This document shows, in pieces, positions 51,399-59,566 of a DNA stretch of 64,000 nucleotides; the stretch's first letter is position 1, and the number at the start of each line of letters is the position of its first letter. Location of the stretch: the NCBI GenBank assembly GCA_016704145.1, contig JADJAS010000007.1:248001-312000 (forward strand). Reading direction: 5' to 3'. The position numbers and the translations under genes are program-made. The notes under the pieces are model-generated. The model saw only the letters and a program-made list of their open reading frames with translations, was not told where the DNA came from and made no database searches. Source of the DNA: Rhodocyclaceae bacterium (GTDB lineage Bacteria; Pseudomonadota; Gammaproteobacteria; Burkholderiales; Rhodocyclaceae).

Positions 51399-52907
51399 AT
51401 GGAAACCCTTTCCCTGCTTGCCGGCGGCATGTCCTCGGCGTTGGCTCCCTACCATTTCCTGATCATGATCATCGGGTTGGCGATGGGCGTCGTCGCTGGC
51501 GCGCTGCCCGGTATTTCCTTCGTCAACGCCATGGCCATGGCGCTGCCTTTTACCTACATGATGTCGCCGATCGCCTCGATGGCCTTCCTCGGCGGAATCT
51601 ACGCGGGCGGCGTCTTCGGTGGCTCCATCTCGTCGATCCTCATCAATATCCCCGGCACGCCGGCCTCGCTGCCCGCCTGCTGGGACGGCTATCCGATGAC
51701 TCGCCAGGGCAAGTCCGGTAAGGCCCTGACCATCGCCATCGCCGCCTCGGCGACCGGCGGCATCGCCAGCGCCCTGCTGCTGACCTTCGCGGCGCCGCCG
51801 TTCGCCAAGTTCGCGCTCAAGTTCGACCAACCGGAATTCTTCGCGGCCACCTTCCTCGGTCTGGTCAGCATCATCGCCGTCGCCAAGTCGGCGCCTTGGA
51901 TCAGCTTCCTCTCGCTATTTCTCGGCATGGTCATCGGCAGTGTCGGCGTCGATCCGCTCTACGGCGTGCCGCGGCTGACCTTCGGCATTGCCGAGGCGCA
52001 GAGCGGCATCAACTTCGTTGTGGTCATGATCGGGCTGTTTGCGCTCGGCGAAGTGGTCGAGATGCTCGTTGCGTCCGATGGCGCCATGAAGGTGAAGGAG
52101 CATATCCGTTTCGAACGCCCCCGCTTCACCGAATACTGGGCCCTGCGCGGTTCGGTCGTGCGCGGCACCGCCATCGGCAGCCTGATCGGCATGATTCCCG
52201 GCGCCGGCGCCACCGTCGGCGCCGTGATCGCCTACGGCGTCGAGAAGCAGGCATCGCCCCGGGGCGCGGAGTTCGGCACTGGAGTTCCCGAAGGCCTGAC
52301 GGCGCCCGAGGCGGCCAAGAACGCCACCACCGGCGCGGCGATGATCCCGTTGCTGACACTCGGCATCCCGGGCAGCGCCGCCACCGCGATCATGCTGGCC
52401 GCGCTGGTGCTCAAGGGCATCACGCCGGGACCGATGCTGTTTTCGACCCAGCCCGACCTCGTCTATGCGATCTTCTCCAGCATGCTGCTCGCCAACATCT
52501 TCATGATCGTGGCCGGCGTCATCATCGCGCGCGGCTTCTCGCACTTCATGAAGGTGCCGCCCGCCATCCTCAGCGGCTTCATCGTCGTCCTGAGTGTCCT
52601 GGGCGCCTACGGCGTGCGCAACAACATCTTCGACGTCTACGTCTGCATGATCTTCGGCGTGATCGGCTTCGCCATGAAGCGCTACAACTTCCCCGCCGCA
52701 CCGCTGGTGCTCGGCGTCATCCTCGGCCCGCTTGCCGAACGCTATTTCCTGACGTCGCTCGCCAATTACGACAACAACGTCTGGATCTTCGTCGAGCGGC
52801 CGATCAGCGCCACCATCCTGGGCGGCGCGCTGGCCTTCGTGCTCTGGGCGATGTCGCCGGTGCTGCTCAAGAGGATTCGCCGGAACAAGACGGCCGCGAT
52901 TTCCTGA
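51399..52907 (+). CDS. TctA-family large membrane subunit of a TTT transporter
   Basis: A 502-residue permease with about 10-12 transmembrane helices. The family hallmarks are GVVAGALPGISFVNAMAMALP, GGIYAGGVFGGSISSILINIPGTPAS, GMIPGAGATVGAVIAYGVEK and PLLTLGIPGSAATA. It forms the ion-coupled uptake system with the two preceding gene products. This replaces the SauU-type MFS carrier known from the Cupriavidus sulfoacetate cluster. Confidence 0.95.
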   Translation: METLSLLAGGMSSALAPYHFLIMIIGLAMGVVAGALPGISFVNAMAMALPFTYMMSPIASMAFLGGIYAGGVFGGSISSILINIPGTPASLPACWDGYPMTRQGKSGKALTIAIAASATGGIASALLLTFAAPPFAKFALKFDQPEFFAATFLGLVSIIAVAKSAPWISFLSLFLGMVIGSVGVDPLYGVPRLTFGIAEAQSGINFVVVMIGLFALGEVVEMLVASDGAMKVKEHIRFERPRFTEYWALRGSVVRGTAIGSLIGMIPGAGATVGAVIAYGVEKQASPRGAEFGTGVPEGLTAPEAAKNATTGAAMIPLLTLGIPGSAATAIMLAALVLKGITPGPMLFSTQPDLVYAIFSSMLLANIFMIVAGVIIARGFSHFMKVPPAILSGFIVVLSVLGAYGVRNNIFDVYVCMIFGVIGFAMKRYNFPAAPLVLGVILGPLAERYFLTSLANYDNNVWIFVERPISATILGGALAFVLWAMSPVLLKRIRRNKTAAIS

Positions 52908-52967
52908 GCCGCGCGACAGACCTTCCGGCAGATCGGGCAAGGCGGAGCAAACCGCCGCCCCCAACGG

Positions 52968-53030
52968 CGGCGTGCCACCACGGCTGACTTTTCTCTCCGG
53001 CCCTGATAGACTGTTTCTACACGTAGATAC
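52968..53030 (-). repeat. Extended repeat element and operator upstream of vapBC
   Basis: The 25-base core, with one extra T, continues into the same element as at 38535-38597. It ends in the imperfect palindrome GTTTCTACACGTAGATAC (53013-53030), 15 bases before the antitoxin start. A small GC hairpin (52952-52970) overlaps its left end. Confidence 0.7.
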
Positions 53031-53045
53031 GAACTGGAGAATATA

Positions 53046-53294
53046 GTGAGACTGCAACTGGCGAAGTGGGGCAACAGCCTGGCCGTGCGACTGCCGGTCG
53101 AATGCACGCGCGCAGTCGGGTTGCGCGAGGGTGACACGGTCGAGGCCGAGGTAACGCCGGTCGGCGAGATCAAGCTGACGCCTGCGCAGGCGTTCGACAA
53201 GGCGGCATTCCTGGCACGCCTGGGCAAACTGCACGCCCGCATGCCGATGACGGCCACGACGGTCGAGACAATGCGCGAGGAAGACCGTTACTGA
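53046..53294 (+). CDS. vapB: AbrB/MazE-type antitoxin
   Basis: An 82-residue antitoxin with a SpoVT-AbrB swapped-hairpin DNA-binding domain (LAKWGNSLAVRLPVECTRAVGLREGDTVE) and a C-terminal toxin-binding tail. The start is a GTG after GGAG. The palindrome just upstream is the likely autoregulatory site. The stop shares one base with the toxin start (TGATG). Confidence 0.9.
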   Translation: MRLQLAKWGNSLAVRLPVECTRAVGLREGDTVEAEVTPVGEIKLTPAQAFDKAAFLARLGKLHARMPMTATTVETMREEDRY

Positions 53295-53716
53295 TGATCT
53301 ACCTCGATACCAGCGTTGTCGTCCCATTGCTGGTACCGGAGCCGCGCACCGCGGATGCGAAGGCGTGGTACGCCCGACTGGAGGAAGTCCCGGTCGGCAG
53401 CGACTGGCTGCTATCGGAGTTCACCAGCGCCATCGCCATCAAGGTCAGGCGTGGCGATCTGACAGATGCCACTGCGAAGCTGGTGTACAAGGAATTCGAT
53501 CTACTGGCCGCGGGCGGCTTGCGCGTGATTCCCGTCAGCCGAGCGGCATTCCGTGAAGCGGCGCACCTGGCCAGACAACACCGTCATGGCTTGCGGGCTG
53601 CCGACGCGCTGCATCTCGCCGTTGCGCTCGAAGCCGGCGCCAACTCCATTGCCACGCTCGATGCCATCATGGCAAGTAACGCCAAACGAATGAAACTGAA
53701 AGTCGAGGCGATTTGA
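53294..53716 (+). CDS. vapC: VapC-type PIN-domain toxin
   Basis: A 140-residue PIN ribonuclease. The acidic metal residues are present: Asp in MIYLDTSVVVPL, Glu in LLSEFTSAIA, Asp in LRAADALHLAVA and Asp in ATLDAIM. All look intact, so the toxin should be active and silenced by the upstream antitoxin. A diverged copy of the 25-base repeat follows 13 bases after the stop. Confidence 0.92.
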   Translation: MIYLDTSVVVPLLVPEPRTADAKAWYARLEEVPVGSDWLLSEFTSAIAIKVRRGDLTDATAKLVYKEFDLLAAGGLRVIPVSRAAFREAAHLARQHRHGLRAADALHLAVALEAGANSIATLDAIMASNAKRMKLKVEAI

Positions 53717-53728
53717 GCGGCTTGGCGG

Positions 53729-53753
53729 TGGCGCGCCGCGACGGCTGACTTTG
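53729..53753 (-). repeat. Dispersed 25-base repeat, copy downstream of vapC
   Basis: Minus-strand reading contains CAAAGTCAGCCGTC and GCGCGCC; a few mismatches. With the copy at 52968 it brackets the vapBC pair in the same orientation. Confidence 0.55.
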
Positions 53754-53774
53754 GAGTCAACCGCGCCGCGCGTT

Positions 53775-54806
53775 CTAGACGACGATCGTCTGCGCCTCGC
53801 CGGGCGTGCGGGTTTCGATGCGGCCGATGCGGAAGACGTGCTCGCCGGCGGCGGAAAGCAGTTCGGCGGCGGGCTTTTCGTGCTCGGGCGCCAGCACGAC
53901 GACCATGCCGATGCCGCAGTTGAAGACGCGATGCATTTCGGCGTCGGCGACGTTGCCTTCTTGCTGGAGCCACTGAAACAACGGCGGCAGGACCCACGAG
54001 TCCTTTTCCAGCACGGCCTTGAGCCCCGGCTGGAGGATGCGCGGCACGTTATCCACGAGACCGCCGCCGGTGATGTGGGCGAGGCCCTTCACCGGCATGG
54101 CCTGCATCAGCGCCAGAATGGACTTGACGTAGATGCGCGTGGGCGCCAGCACGGCCTCGGCGAAAGTCTGGCCATGGCAGTCGGCCCGCATGTCCGGCTT
54201 GGCGCGTTCGATGATGCGGCGGATCAGCGAGTAGCCGTTGGAATGGGCGCCACTGGAACCCAGGCCAAGAACGATATCGCCCGGCTTGATAGTCTTGCCG
54301 TCGATGATCGCCGACTTCTCGACCGCGCCGACCGCGAAGCCGGCGAGGTCGTATTCGCCGGGCGGGTACATGCCGGGCATCTCGGCGGTTTCGCCCCCGA
54401 TCAGCGCGCAGCCGGCCAGTTCGCAGCCGCGGGCGATGCCTTCGACCACCTGCGCGGCGGTGTCGACGTCGAGCTTGCCGCAGGCGAAGTAATCGAGGAA
54501 GAACAGCGGCTCGGCGCCCTGCACCAGGATGTCGTTGACGCTCATGGCGACGAGGTCCTGGCCGATGGTGTCGTGCTTGTTCAGTTCGAAGGCGAGTTTC
54601 AACTTGGTGCCGACGCCATCGGTGCCGGAGACCAGCACGGGTTCGCGATACTTCTTCGATATTTCGAACAGGGCGCCGAAGCCGCCGATGCCGGCGAGCA
54701 CTTCGGGGCGCATGGTGCGCCGGGCGGCGGGCTTGATGCGTTCGACGAGGCTGTCGCCGGCATCGATGTCGACGCCGGCATCACGATAGGTCAGCGAAGT
54801 GCTCAC
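53775..54806 (-). CDS. purM: Phosphoribosylformylglycinamidine cyclo-ligase
   Basis: Fifth step of purine synthesis (AIR synthetase), about 343 residues. It shows YRDAGVDIDAGDSLVERIK, GTDGVGTKLKLAFE, GGETAEMPGMY, LGSSGAHSNGYSLIR and HITGGGLVDNVPRIL. I prefer the GTG at 54806 (preceded by AGAGGAA) because the family normally begins close to this point; an ATG 48 bases upstream is in frame. It is divergent from the perM-hda operon. Confidence 0.97.
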   Translation of the reverse strand: MSTSLTYRDAGVDIDAGDSLVERIKPAARRTMRPEVLAGIGGFGALFEISKKYREPVLVSGTDGVGTKLKLAFELNKHDTIGQDLVAMSVNDILVQGAEPLFFLDYFACGKLDVDTAAQVVEGIARGCELAGCALIGGETAEMPGMYPPGEYDLAGFAVGAVEKSAIIDGKTIKPGDIVLGLGSSGAHSNGYSLIRRIIERAKPDMRADCHGQTFAEAVLAPTRIYVKSILALMQAMPVKGLAHITGGGLVDNVPRILQPGLKAVLEKDSWVLPPLFQWLQQEGNVADAEMHRVFNCGIGMVVVLAPEHEKPAAELLSAAGEHVFRIGRIETRTPGEAQTIVV

Positions 54807-54904
54807 GGCGAGTTCCTCTGGCGTTCCTTGGACGGCACGGATAAAGTTGCGCATTTCCGGCCCGATGTGTCCTGAAATGCCGTAAGGCCCCGATTTTACA
54901 GTAA

Positions 54905-55972
54905 ATGATCTCCGACCACCGCCTGCAAACCGCCTTCTGGATCGGCCTCGGCCTGCTCGCGCTCTGGCTGCTGTACCTGCTCGGGCCCATCCTGACGCCC
55001 TTCCTGCTGGCCGGCATCCTCGCCTACGCCTGCAATCCGCTGGTCGACCGGCTGCAAGGCCTCGGCCCGCCGCGCCTGATCGCCGTGATCGTCGTGCTGC
55101 TGCTGATGCTGGCGCTGCTGATCGGCCTGGTGCTGATCATCGTGCCGCTGATCGTCGAGGAAGCCGGCATCCTGGCCGTCCGCCTGCCCGACGCGGTCGC
55201 GCTGGCCAACGAAAAGCTCGCTCCGTGGCTGCGCGGCAATTTCGGCATCAAGCTCCGCTTCGATCCGGCAACACTGAGGAAGCTGGTGACCGACAACATG
55301 GATAGCCTGCAAACCGTCGTCCAGCACCTGTTCGCATCGCTGAAAATCGGTGGCGTCGCCATCTTCGGCCTGCTGGTCACCCTGCTCCTGACGCCGGTGG
55401 CCATGTTTTACCTGCTGCTCGATTGGCCATGGCTGCTCGCGCGCATCGACAACGCCATCCCGCGTCCCTGGCACGCCAAGGCCACCACCATCCTGCGCGA
55501 TGTCGACAGCGTGCTGGCCCAGTTCCTGCGCGGGCAGATCATGGTAATGGCGGTGCTGGCGCTGTACTACGGCGTCGCGCTCTGGATGGCCGGGCTGCCT
55601 TCGGCCGCGGCCATCGGCCTGCTGACCGGCTGCCTGATCTTCGTCCCCTACGTCGGGTTCGCCACCGGCCTCGCGCTCGCCCTGCTGGTGGCCGTGTTGC
55701 AGTTCCAGGGCATCGGCCTGGTGGTCGCCGTGCTGGTCGTCTTCGGCTTCGGCCAGCTGCTGGAGAGTTTTCTGCTCACGCCCTTCCTGGTCGGCGAACG
55801 CATCGGCCTGCATCCGCTGGCGGTGATCTTCGCCCTGATGGCCTTCGGCCAGCTGTTCGGCTTCTTCGGCATCCTGCTGGCGCTGCCCGCCTCGGCGGCC
55901 CTGCTGGTCGGCCTGCGCGAGCTGAAGGCCGTCTATGTCGCCAGCCGGTTCTACCGGGGGCCGACGGCATGA
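54905..55972 (+). CDS. AI-2E/PerM-family membrane transporter
   Basis: A 355-residue membrane protein with about eight predicted helices, in the AI-2 exporter/PerM superfamily. It shows GPILTPFLLAGILAYACNPLVDRL, LTPVAMFYLLLDWP and VGERIGLHPLAVIFALMAFG. The transported solute is unknown in most members. Its stop overlaps the hda start by ATGA; the purM/perM-hda divergon is a conserved betaproteobacterial arrangement as far as I recall. Confidence 0.92.
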   Translation: MISDHRLQTAFWIGLGLLALWLLYLLGPILTPFLLAGILAYACNPLVDRLQGLGPPRLIAVIVVLLLMLALLIGLVLIIVPLIVEEAGILAVRLPDAVALANEKLAPWLRGNFGIKLRFDPATLRKLVTDNMDSLQTVVQHLFASLKIGGVAIFGLLVTLLLTPVAMFYLLLDWPWLLARIDNAIPRPWHAKATTILRDVDSVLAQFLRGQIMVMAVLALYYGVALWMAGLPSAAAIGLLTGCLIFVPYVGFATGLALALLVAVLQFQGIGLVVAVLVVFGFGQLLESFLLTPFLVGERIGLHPLAVIFALMAFGQLFGFFGILLALPASAALLVGLRELKAVYVASRFYRGPTA

Positions 55973-56658
55973 GCCAGCTGCTGCTCGATCTCAAGATGGA
56001 ACAGCCGCCGACGTTGGATAACTTCGTCAGCGGCGCCAACGCCGAGCTGATCAGCCGGTTGCGCGGCCTGACCGATCGGGGCAGCTTCGACGCGGTCTAC
56101 CTCTGGGGCGCCTCCGGCTGCGGCAAGAGCCACTTGCTGGCCGCCACCATCGCCGCGGCACGCCGGCCGTCGCTGCTGCTCGCGGGCGAGGCAACGGGTA
56201 CGGAAATCGCCATCGCCCCCGGCATGCTGCTGGCTGTTGACGACGTACACGAGCTCGGCGAGGCGGCGCAAGTCGCCCTGTTCCGCACCTTCAACGCCGC
56301 CCGCCTGGCCGGCCTGGCGATCCTGCTGGCCGGCCACGAGCCGCCGGCGCGGCTCAAGCTGCGCGAAGACCTGCGCACGCGCATCGGCCAAACACTGGTC
56401 TATGAAGTAAAGCCGCTGTCCGACGACGAAAAGTCAGCCGCGCTGAAGCGCCACGCCCTGTTGCGCGGCATGAAGGTCGACGAGGGCCTGGTGCGCTACC
56501 TGCTGTCGCGCGGCCGGCGCGATCTCAACTCGCTGATGGGCGTGCTCGACAGCCTCGACCGCGCCACGCTGGAACTGAAGCGGCCGGCGACGCTGCCGCT
56601 GCTCAAGGAAGTCATGCAACTGCAATTCGATACCGACGATGAATCTCGCTCTGTTTGA
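55969..56658 (+). CDS. hda: Hda, DnaA regulatory inactivator
   Basis: DnaA-related AAA+ protein of 229 residues without a DNA-binding domain. With the sliding clamp it triggers DnaA-ATP hydrolysis. The N-terminal QLLLDL fits a clamp-binding peptide. Walker A is WGASGCGKSHLLA, Walker B AVDDVHELGE, and the sensor and arginine finger region is LREDLRTRIG. It overlaps the HAD gene by 20 bases. Confidence 0.93.
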   Translation: MSQLLLDLKMEQPPTLDNFVSGANAELISRLRGLTDRGSFDAVYLWGASGCGKSHLLAATIAAARRPSLLLAGEATGTEIAIAPGMLLAVDDVHELGEAAQVALFRTFNAARLAGLAILLAGHEPPARLKLREDLRTRIGQTLVYEVKPLSDDEKSAALKRHALLRGMKVDEGLVRYLLSRGRRDLNSLMGVLDSLDRATLELKRPATLPLLKEVMQLQFDTDDESRSV

Positions 56659-57304
56659 TCTCGACAATACCCTGCTCGCCGGCGACTCCGATTTCGAGTG
56701 GGCGCAGTTTCTCATCTCGAAGGGCGTGCTCGATCGGGAGGTGTACGAGGCGCGCAACCAGCAATTCTTCGACGACTACAAGGACGGCACGCTCGACATC
56801 CACGCCTTCCTCGACTTCCAGCTGGCGCCGCTGTCGCGCCATCCGCGCGCGGAGCTCGATCGCTGGCATGCTGAATTCATGGCCACGCGCATCCTGCCGA
56901 TGATCGTCGCGCCGGCCCGTGCGCTGGTGCGGCGTCACCTCGACGATGGCGGCCTGTGCGCCGTGGTCACCGCCACCAACAGCTTCGTCACCGGACCGAT
57001 CGTCCGCGAGTTCGGCATTGCCCATCTGATCGCCACCGTGCCCGAACAGGAGCGCGGCCGCTTCACCGGCATGCCGCGCGGCACGCCGGCCTTCAAGGAA
57101 GGCAAGGTGGAGCGCGTCGAAGCCTGGCTGGAGTCGCTCGGTCTGTGGTGGGGCGCCTTCCAACAAAGCTGGTTCTACAGCGATTCGCACAACGACCTGC
57201 CGCTGATGTCGAAAGTGACGCGGCCCATCGCCGTCGATCCCGACGACATGCTGCGCCGGCATGCCGATGAGCACGGCTGGCCGGTGATCAGCCTGCGCGG
57301 CTGA
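56639..57304 (+). CDS. HAD-family (SerB-like, subfamily IB) phosphatase
   Basis: A 221-residue HAD hydrolase. Motif I is LFDLDNTLLAGDSD, motif II VVTATNSF, and motif IV FYSDSHNDLPLM. The C1 cap is helical and begins with WAQFLISKG. The class includes phosphoserine and histidinol-phosphate phosphatases; the substrate cannot be decided here. It starts inside the end of hda. Confidence 0.9.
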   Translation: MNLALFDLDNTLLAGDSDFEWAQFLISKGVLDREVYEARNQQFFDDYKDGTLDIHAFLDFQLAPLSRHPRAELDRWHAEFMATRILPMIVAPARALVRRHLDDGGLCAVVTATNSFVTGPIVREFGIAHLIATVPEQERGRFTGMPRGTPAFKEGKVERVEAWLESLGLWWGAFQQSWFYSDSHNDLPLMSKVTRPIAVDPDDMLRRHADEHGWPVISLRG

Positions 57305-57342
57305 TCGGTTATCATGGCGCCCTTTCCGAGCAGCCCAACCGC

Positions 57343-58719
57343 ATGATCCGCAAGATTCTGCGTCGCGCCATCACCAAGGTATTCCTGCGCGGCGAGCCCG
57401 CCAGGCGCAAGGCCGAAACCATTCCCGCATCCCGCCACGGCATCCGTCGCGAGCAGGTGTCGGCCGGCGCCCGGCGCACCTGCGAAGCGCTGCAAAAAGG
57501 CGGTTTCAAGGCCTACGTGGTCGGCGGCGCCGTGCGCGACCTGATCGCCGGCATACCGCCGAAGGACTACGACATCGCCACCGATGCCACGCCCGACCAG
57601 GTGCGCGGCCTGTTCCGACGCAGCCGCATCATCGGCCGCCGCTTCCAGATCGTGCATGTCATGCAGGGCGCCGAGACGCTCGAAGTTTCGACGTTCAGGG
57701 CCGCCCATGACGCCGATACGCTCAAGGACGAACACGGCCGCGTGCTGCGCGACAACGTCTGGGGCAGCATCGAGGAAGATGCCGCCCGGCGCGACTTCAC
57801 CATGAACGCGCTCTACTACGACCCGACCGAGGAACTCGTGCTCGACTTTCACCGCGGCGTCGAGGACATCCAGAAGAAGACGCTGCGCATGATCGGCGAC
57901 CCGCGAGCCCGCTACCGGGAAGACCCGGTGCGCATGCTGCGCGCCGTACGCTTGTCGGCCAAGCTCGGGCTGCGCCTCGATCCGAAGGTGCAGGCGCCGA
58001 TCCGCGACATGGCCGACCTGATCGAAAACGTGCCGGCGGCGCGCCTGTTCGACGAAATGCTGAAGCTGCTGTTTTCCGGTCATGCCGTCGAGTGCGTCAA
58101 GCGGCTGCGCGACGAGGGTTTGCACCATGGCCTGCTGCCCATGCTCGACGTCATCCTCGAACAACCGCTGGGCGAAAAGTTCGTCATGCTCTCGCTGGCC
58201 AATACCGATGCGCGCATACGGGCGGACAAGAGCGTCTCGCCCGGCTTTCTGTTCGCCACCCTGCTCTGGCACGAAGTGCTGGCCAGCTGGGAGAAACGCA
58301 AGCAGGCCGGCGAGCTGGCCATGCCGGCGATGTTCGCCGCCATGGACGAAGTGCTCGACCAGCAGGCCGAGAAACTGGCCATCACCAAGCGCATCGCCGC
58401 CGACATCAAGGACATCTGGTCGCTGCAACCGCGCTTCGACAAGCGCTCCGGCCGCATGCCGGCACGGCTGGTGGAGCAGCCGCGCTTCCGCGCCGCATGG
58501 GATTTCCTGGTCCTGCGCACGGCGAGCGGCGAGGCGCCAACGGAACTCGCCGACTGGTGGGACGAATTCGCACATGCCAGCCACGAGCGCCGCGAGGCGA
58601 TGCTGGTTCCCGCCGACAAGGATGGTGCCCCGAAGAAGAGACGACGACGTTCGCGCTCACGGAGCGACAAGGCCGAGTCGAACGGCGAGACGAAAGTCAG
58701 CGGTGGTGACACGCCGTGA
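57343..58719 (+). CDS. pcnB: Poly(A) polymerase I
   Basis: RNA 3'-adenylating enzyme that promotes decay, 458 residues. The nucleotidyltransferase core has AYVVGGAVRDLI, KDYDIATDATP, GRRFQIVHVM and DFTMNALYYDP. The basic tail (KKRRRRSRSRSDK) is typical of PcnB rather than CCA-adding enzyme. The last codons are a copy of the 25-base repeat encoding KVSGGDTP, which also supplies the GTGA overlap with folK. Confidence 0.95.
   Translation: MIRKILRRAITKVFLRGEPARRKAETIPASRHGIRREQVSAGARRTCEALQKGGFKAYVVGGAVRDLIAGIPPKDYDIATDATPDQVRGLFRRSRIIGRRFQIVHVMQGAETLEVSTFRAAHDADTLKDEHGRVLRDNVWGSIEEDAARRDFTMNALYYDPTEELVLDFHRGVEDIQKKTLRMIGDPRARYREDPVRMLRAVRLSAKLGLRLDPKVQAPIRDMADLIENVPAARLFDEMLKLLFSGHAVECVKRLRDEGLHHGLLPMLDVILEQPLGEKFVMLSLANTDARIRADKSVSPGFLFATLLWHEVLASWEKRKQAGELAMPAMFAAMDEVLDQQAEKLAITKRIAADIKDIWSLQPRFDKRSGRMPARLVEQPRFRAAWDFLVLRTASGEAPTELADWWDEFAHASHERREAMLVPADKDGAPKKRRRRSRSRSDKAESNGETKVSGGDTP
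58692..58716 (+). repeat. Dispersed 25-base repeat, copy at the pcnB/folK junction
   Basis: Begins GAAAGTCAGCGGTGG and ends ACACGCCG, in coding orientation and K-V-S frame. The final base is the G of the folK GTG start. Confidence 0.75.
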
Positions 58720-59204
58720 TCCGGGCCTTCGTGGCCCTGGGCTCGAACCTGGGCAACCCGGTGCAGACCATCGAAGATGCCGTGGATGCCATGGCGGCGC
58801 TGCGCGGCTCCCTGCTCGCGGCGATTTCGTCGCTATACCGCACGGCGCCGGTGGGCCTGCGCAACCAGCCCGATTTCATCAACGCCGTGGTGGCGCTCGA
58901 CACCCGACTGAGCCCGCGCGACTTGCTCGATGAATTATTCGCGCTGGAGGCCCGCTTCGGCCGCCAGCGAACCGTCAGGAACGCGCCGCGCACGCTCGAC
59001 CTCGACCTGCTGCTGCACGGCGATACCGTGCAGGACGACCCCGACGTGACGCTGCCGCACCCGCGCATGCGCGAGCGCGCCTTCGTGCTGGCGCCGCTGG
59101 CGGAAATCGCGCCGGAACTCGTGATTCCCGGCCGGGGACCGGTGACGGAATTGCTGGCGGCCTGCGCCGACCAGCGCGTGCACGCCCTCGCCCGGCAGCA
59201 ATGA
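58716..59204 (+). CDS. folK: 2-amino-4-hydroxy-6-hydroxymethyldihydropteridine pyrophosphokinase
   Basis: Folate biosynthesis enzyme (HPPK) of 162 residues: VALGSNLGNP, SSLYRTAPVG, FINAVVAL, RTLDLDLLLHG and LPHPRMRERAFVL. The start is a GTG overlapping the pcnB stop (GTGA). This pcnB-folK-panB-panC order is common in betaproteobacteria. Confidence 0.96.
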   Translation: MIRAFVALGSNLGNPVQTIEDAVDAMAALRGSLLAAISSLYRTAPVGLRNQPDFINAVVALDTRLSPRDLLDELFALEARFGRQRTVRNAPRTLDLDLLLHGDTVQDDPDVTLPHPRMRERAFVLAPLAEIAPELVIPGRGPVTELLAACADQRVHALARQQ

Positions 59205-59566
59205 CTTCGCTGTTCAACGGTCTGCCGATCGTCCTGCAGACGGCGCTCTTGCTGACTGCCTCGAACGTCTTCATGACCTTCGCCTGGTATGCGCACCTCA
59301 AGAACCTCAACGACCGACCGTGGTGGATCGCCGCGCTGGCCTCCTGGGGTATCGCCCTGTTCGAGTACCTGCTCCAGGTACCCGCGAATCGCATCGGCCA
59401 CACCGAACTCGACCTCGGCCAGTTGAAGATTCTCCAGGAGGCCATCACGCTGACGGTGTTCGTGCCGTTCGCCGTGTTCTACATGCAGCAGCCGCTCAAG
59501 CTTGACTACCTGTGGGCGGGCTTGTGTATTCTGGGCGCCGTCTACTTCATTTTCAGGGGACCGTGA
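59201..59566 (+). CDS. DUF486 (DMT-like) small membrane protein
   Basis: A 121-residue membrane protein with four predicted transmembrane helices, of the DUF486 family related to drug/metabolite transporters (LKNLNDRPWWIAALASWGIALFEY is a typical stretch). The function is unknown. It overlaps folK by four bases and panB by one. Confidence 0.88.
   Translation: MTSLFNGLPIVLQTALLLTASNVFMTFAWYAHLKNLNDRPWWIAALASWGIALFEYLLQVPANRIGHTELDLGQLKILQEAITLTVFVPFAVFYMQQPLKLDYLWAGLCILGAVYFIFRGP

Noticed and set aside
51915..53327. A 470-codon minus-strand open frame opposite tctA and vapB
   Set aside because: It runs across two unrelated genes on the other strand and is His/Asp/Gln-rich antisense sequence.
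56428..56460. Possible further repeat copy in hda (AAAAGTCAGCCGCG)
   Set aside because: Only the first half matches the consensus; the encoded DEKSAALKRHAL is normal Hda sequence.
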